Assembly (NCBI GenBank): GCA_019423265.1
Contig: JAHZBS010000142.1
Location: forward strand, 1 to 6,257
Origin: Clostridiales bacterium
Lineage (GTDB): Bacteria; Bacillota_A; Clostridia; Lachnospirales; Bianqueaceae
Direction: 5' to 3'
Length of the DNA: 6,257 nucleotides
Part shown: positions 5,655 to 6,257 of the stretch, one piece after another
Layout of the letters: every line of letters begins with the position of its first letter
Numbering within the stretch: position 1 is the first letter of the stretch
Notes under the pieces: model-generated
What the model was told of the DNA's origin: nothing
Database searches by the model: none
What the model saw: the letters and a program-made list of their open reading frames with translations, nothing else
Program-made: the position numbers and the translations under genes

Positions 5655-5740
5655 GGAACGCTAAAGGAACGCTGTGTTCATCCATCCAGAACGCTCAAAG
5701 TCTAAAATATGTAAGTAATGCGGCATGGATTGTTTACAAT
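5655..5740 (+). promoter_or_regulatory. Operator/promoter 3: three GGAACG boxes upstream of the rightward gene
   Basis: Box 1 GGAACGC (5655-5661), box 2 GGAACGC (5666-5672), box 3 AGAACGC (5688-5694), with the same 11 and 22 bp steps as operators 1 and 2. Outside the boxes it does not resemble them. The best -10 is TACAAT (5735-5740), 40 bp after box 3 and so about one helical turn farther than in the others, with no good -35. TAAAAT at 5703-5708 is a weaker alternative. Confidence 0.65.
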
Positions 5741-5762
5741 TAATAGAAAGGTAGGACGCATT

Positions 5763-6257
5763 ATGATTTCCCATACTATTGCCGGTATCTCGGCGCTCAT
5801 CGATGACACGGCAACAAAACGTATGTATGCAGTGCTAGGGTTTCCCGATTACAATATTTCCGCACTTCAAAATTTCAAACGCAACCTACAGCAGCGGCAG
5901 GAATCGTTGGAACAGTATTTTTCCCCACTAGGTATCGACCCGTTGAAGTGCCAGGATGTCTCTGTGATTGAAGTTGACCCTCATAAACAGCAGATAATGT
6001 ATTATTTTGAATATGTTGTGATCGGGCAAGTAGATGAAGAACACCGACAAATTCTCAATGATCCGGATCTCAGCAAAACAGAAACAACAGACTTTGGATT
6101 CGAGATGAACTATATCATTAACGAGCAAAAAGGAAGAGCCTGGCTTGCCATCAGTGTCAATATATATTTCCCATGGCTGTATGCCGACATGCTCATACCA
6201 GTGCCAAAACACATCAATAAAGCAACTTTGCCAGAACTCAACGAACGAAAAGAATTT
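5763..6257 (+). CDS. Unrecognised protein, N-terminal 165 residues, runs off the right edge
   Basis: ATG 5763 is preceded by AAAGG and GTAGG (5747-5755; GTAGG at 7 bases spacing), and the frame stays open for 165 codons to the window end. I do not recognise the family. The start, MISHTIAGISALIDDTATKR, has no signal peptide. A Gln-rich helix (NFKRNLQQRQESLEQYF) follows, then beta-rich stretches (IMYYFEYVVIGQV and AWLAISVNIYFPWLY) around an acidic middle (DEEHRQILNDPDLSKTE). It reads as a soluble cytoplasmic protein; the aromatic segment near the end is too short and mixed to call as membrane-spanning. It is transcribed divergently from the HU operon under operator 3, so it belongs to the same inferred regulon. 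Confidence 0.75.
   Translation, partial: MISHTIAGISALIDDTATKRMYAVLGFPDYNISALQNFKRNLQQRQESLEQYFSPLGIDPLKCQDVSVIEVDPHKQQIMYYFEYVVIGQVDEEHRQILNDPDLSKTETTDFGFEMNYIINEQKGRAWLAISVNIYFPWLYADMLIPVPKHINKATLPELNERKEF

Larger units (their letters stand above)
5231..5762. other. Divergent control region with operators 2 and 3
   Basis: This stretch separates the leftward HU operon from the rightward gene at 5763. It holds operator/promoter 2 (5320-5393), operator/promoter 3 (5655-5740) and an A-rich tract (5623-5646) just before operator 3. A 62-codon plus frame at 5397-5585 encodes a hydrophobic N-terminus but lacks a ribosome site and begins within 4 bases of operator 2. A 16-codon leader frame on the minus strand (5289-5239) is possible. 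Confidence 0.65.

Noticed and set aside
5655..5740. GGAAC boxes as -35 elements of an ECF sigma factor
   Set aside because: ECF promoters need one GGAAC about 16-17 bp before the -10; here three boxes recur at 11 and 22 bp, and the last is 28 bp or more from a standard -10.
5928..6212. Minus-strand 94-codon frame under the rightward gene
   Set aside because: Antisense to the open frame starting at 5763, which has a ribosome site and an operator; this frame has neither.

Overview
The window looks like a piece of a Gram-positive (Bacillota, probably gut Clostridia-type) genome. Shine-Dalgarno sites are strong, the signal peptide is Gram-positive in style, the surface protein is built from Listeria-Bacteroides (InlB B) and Rib-type modules, and HU is of bacillary/clostridial type. 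The organism is inferred from these traits, not identified. No integrase, relaxase, transposase, tRNA, rRNA or CRISPR array is visible. A mobile or accessory origin is suggested only by gene content (stand-alone alpha-CTD protein, variant HU, unrecognised small genes, adhesin cargo).

Layout. Bases 1-3652 (minus strand) are the first 1217 codons of a very large secreted, repeat-rich surface adhesin whose C-terminus lies beyond the left edge. Just upstream, 3706-3999 (minus) encodes an unrecognised 97-residue protein, probably in the same transcript. Bases 4000-4414 carry no convincing gene but hold a promoter/operator and two strong hairpins. Bases 4415-5230 (minus) are a compact operon: a basic, coiled-coil-like unknown protein, an HU-family nucleoid protein, and a stand-alone RNA polymerase alpha C-terminal-domain protein, followed by a clear intrinsic terminator. 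Bases 5231-5762 are a divergent control region. A plus-strand gene of unknown function starts at 5763 and runs off the right edge.

What ties the region together is a regulatory signature. All three transcription units are preceded by the same three-box direct repeat: GGAACGC, 4 bases, GGAACGN, 15 bases, RGAACGC, so box starts are exactly 11 and 22 bp apart in every copy. In the two minus-strand copies the last box sits 28 bp before a -10 hexamer and no good -35 is present, the geometry expected of an activator-dependent promoter. The adhesin unit, the HU/alpha-CTD operon and the rightward gene therefore look like one co-regulated regulon controlled by an unidentified DNA-binding protein. The HU and alpha-CTD products are candidate participants in that control, which is inference only.
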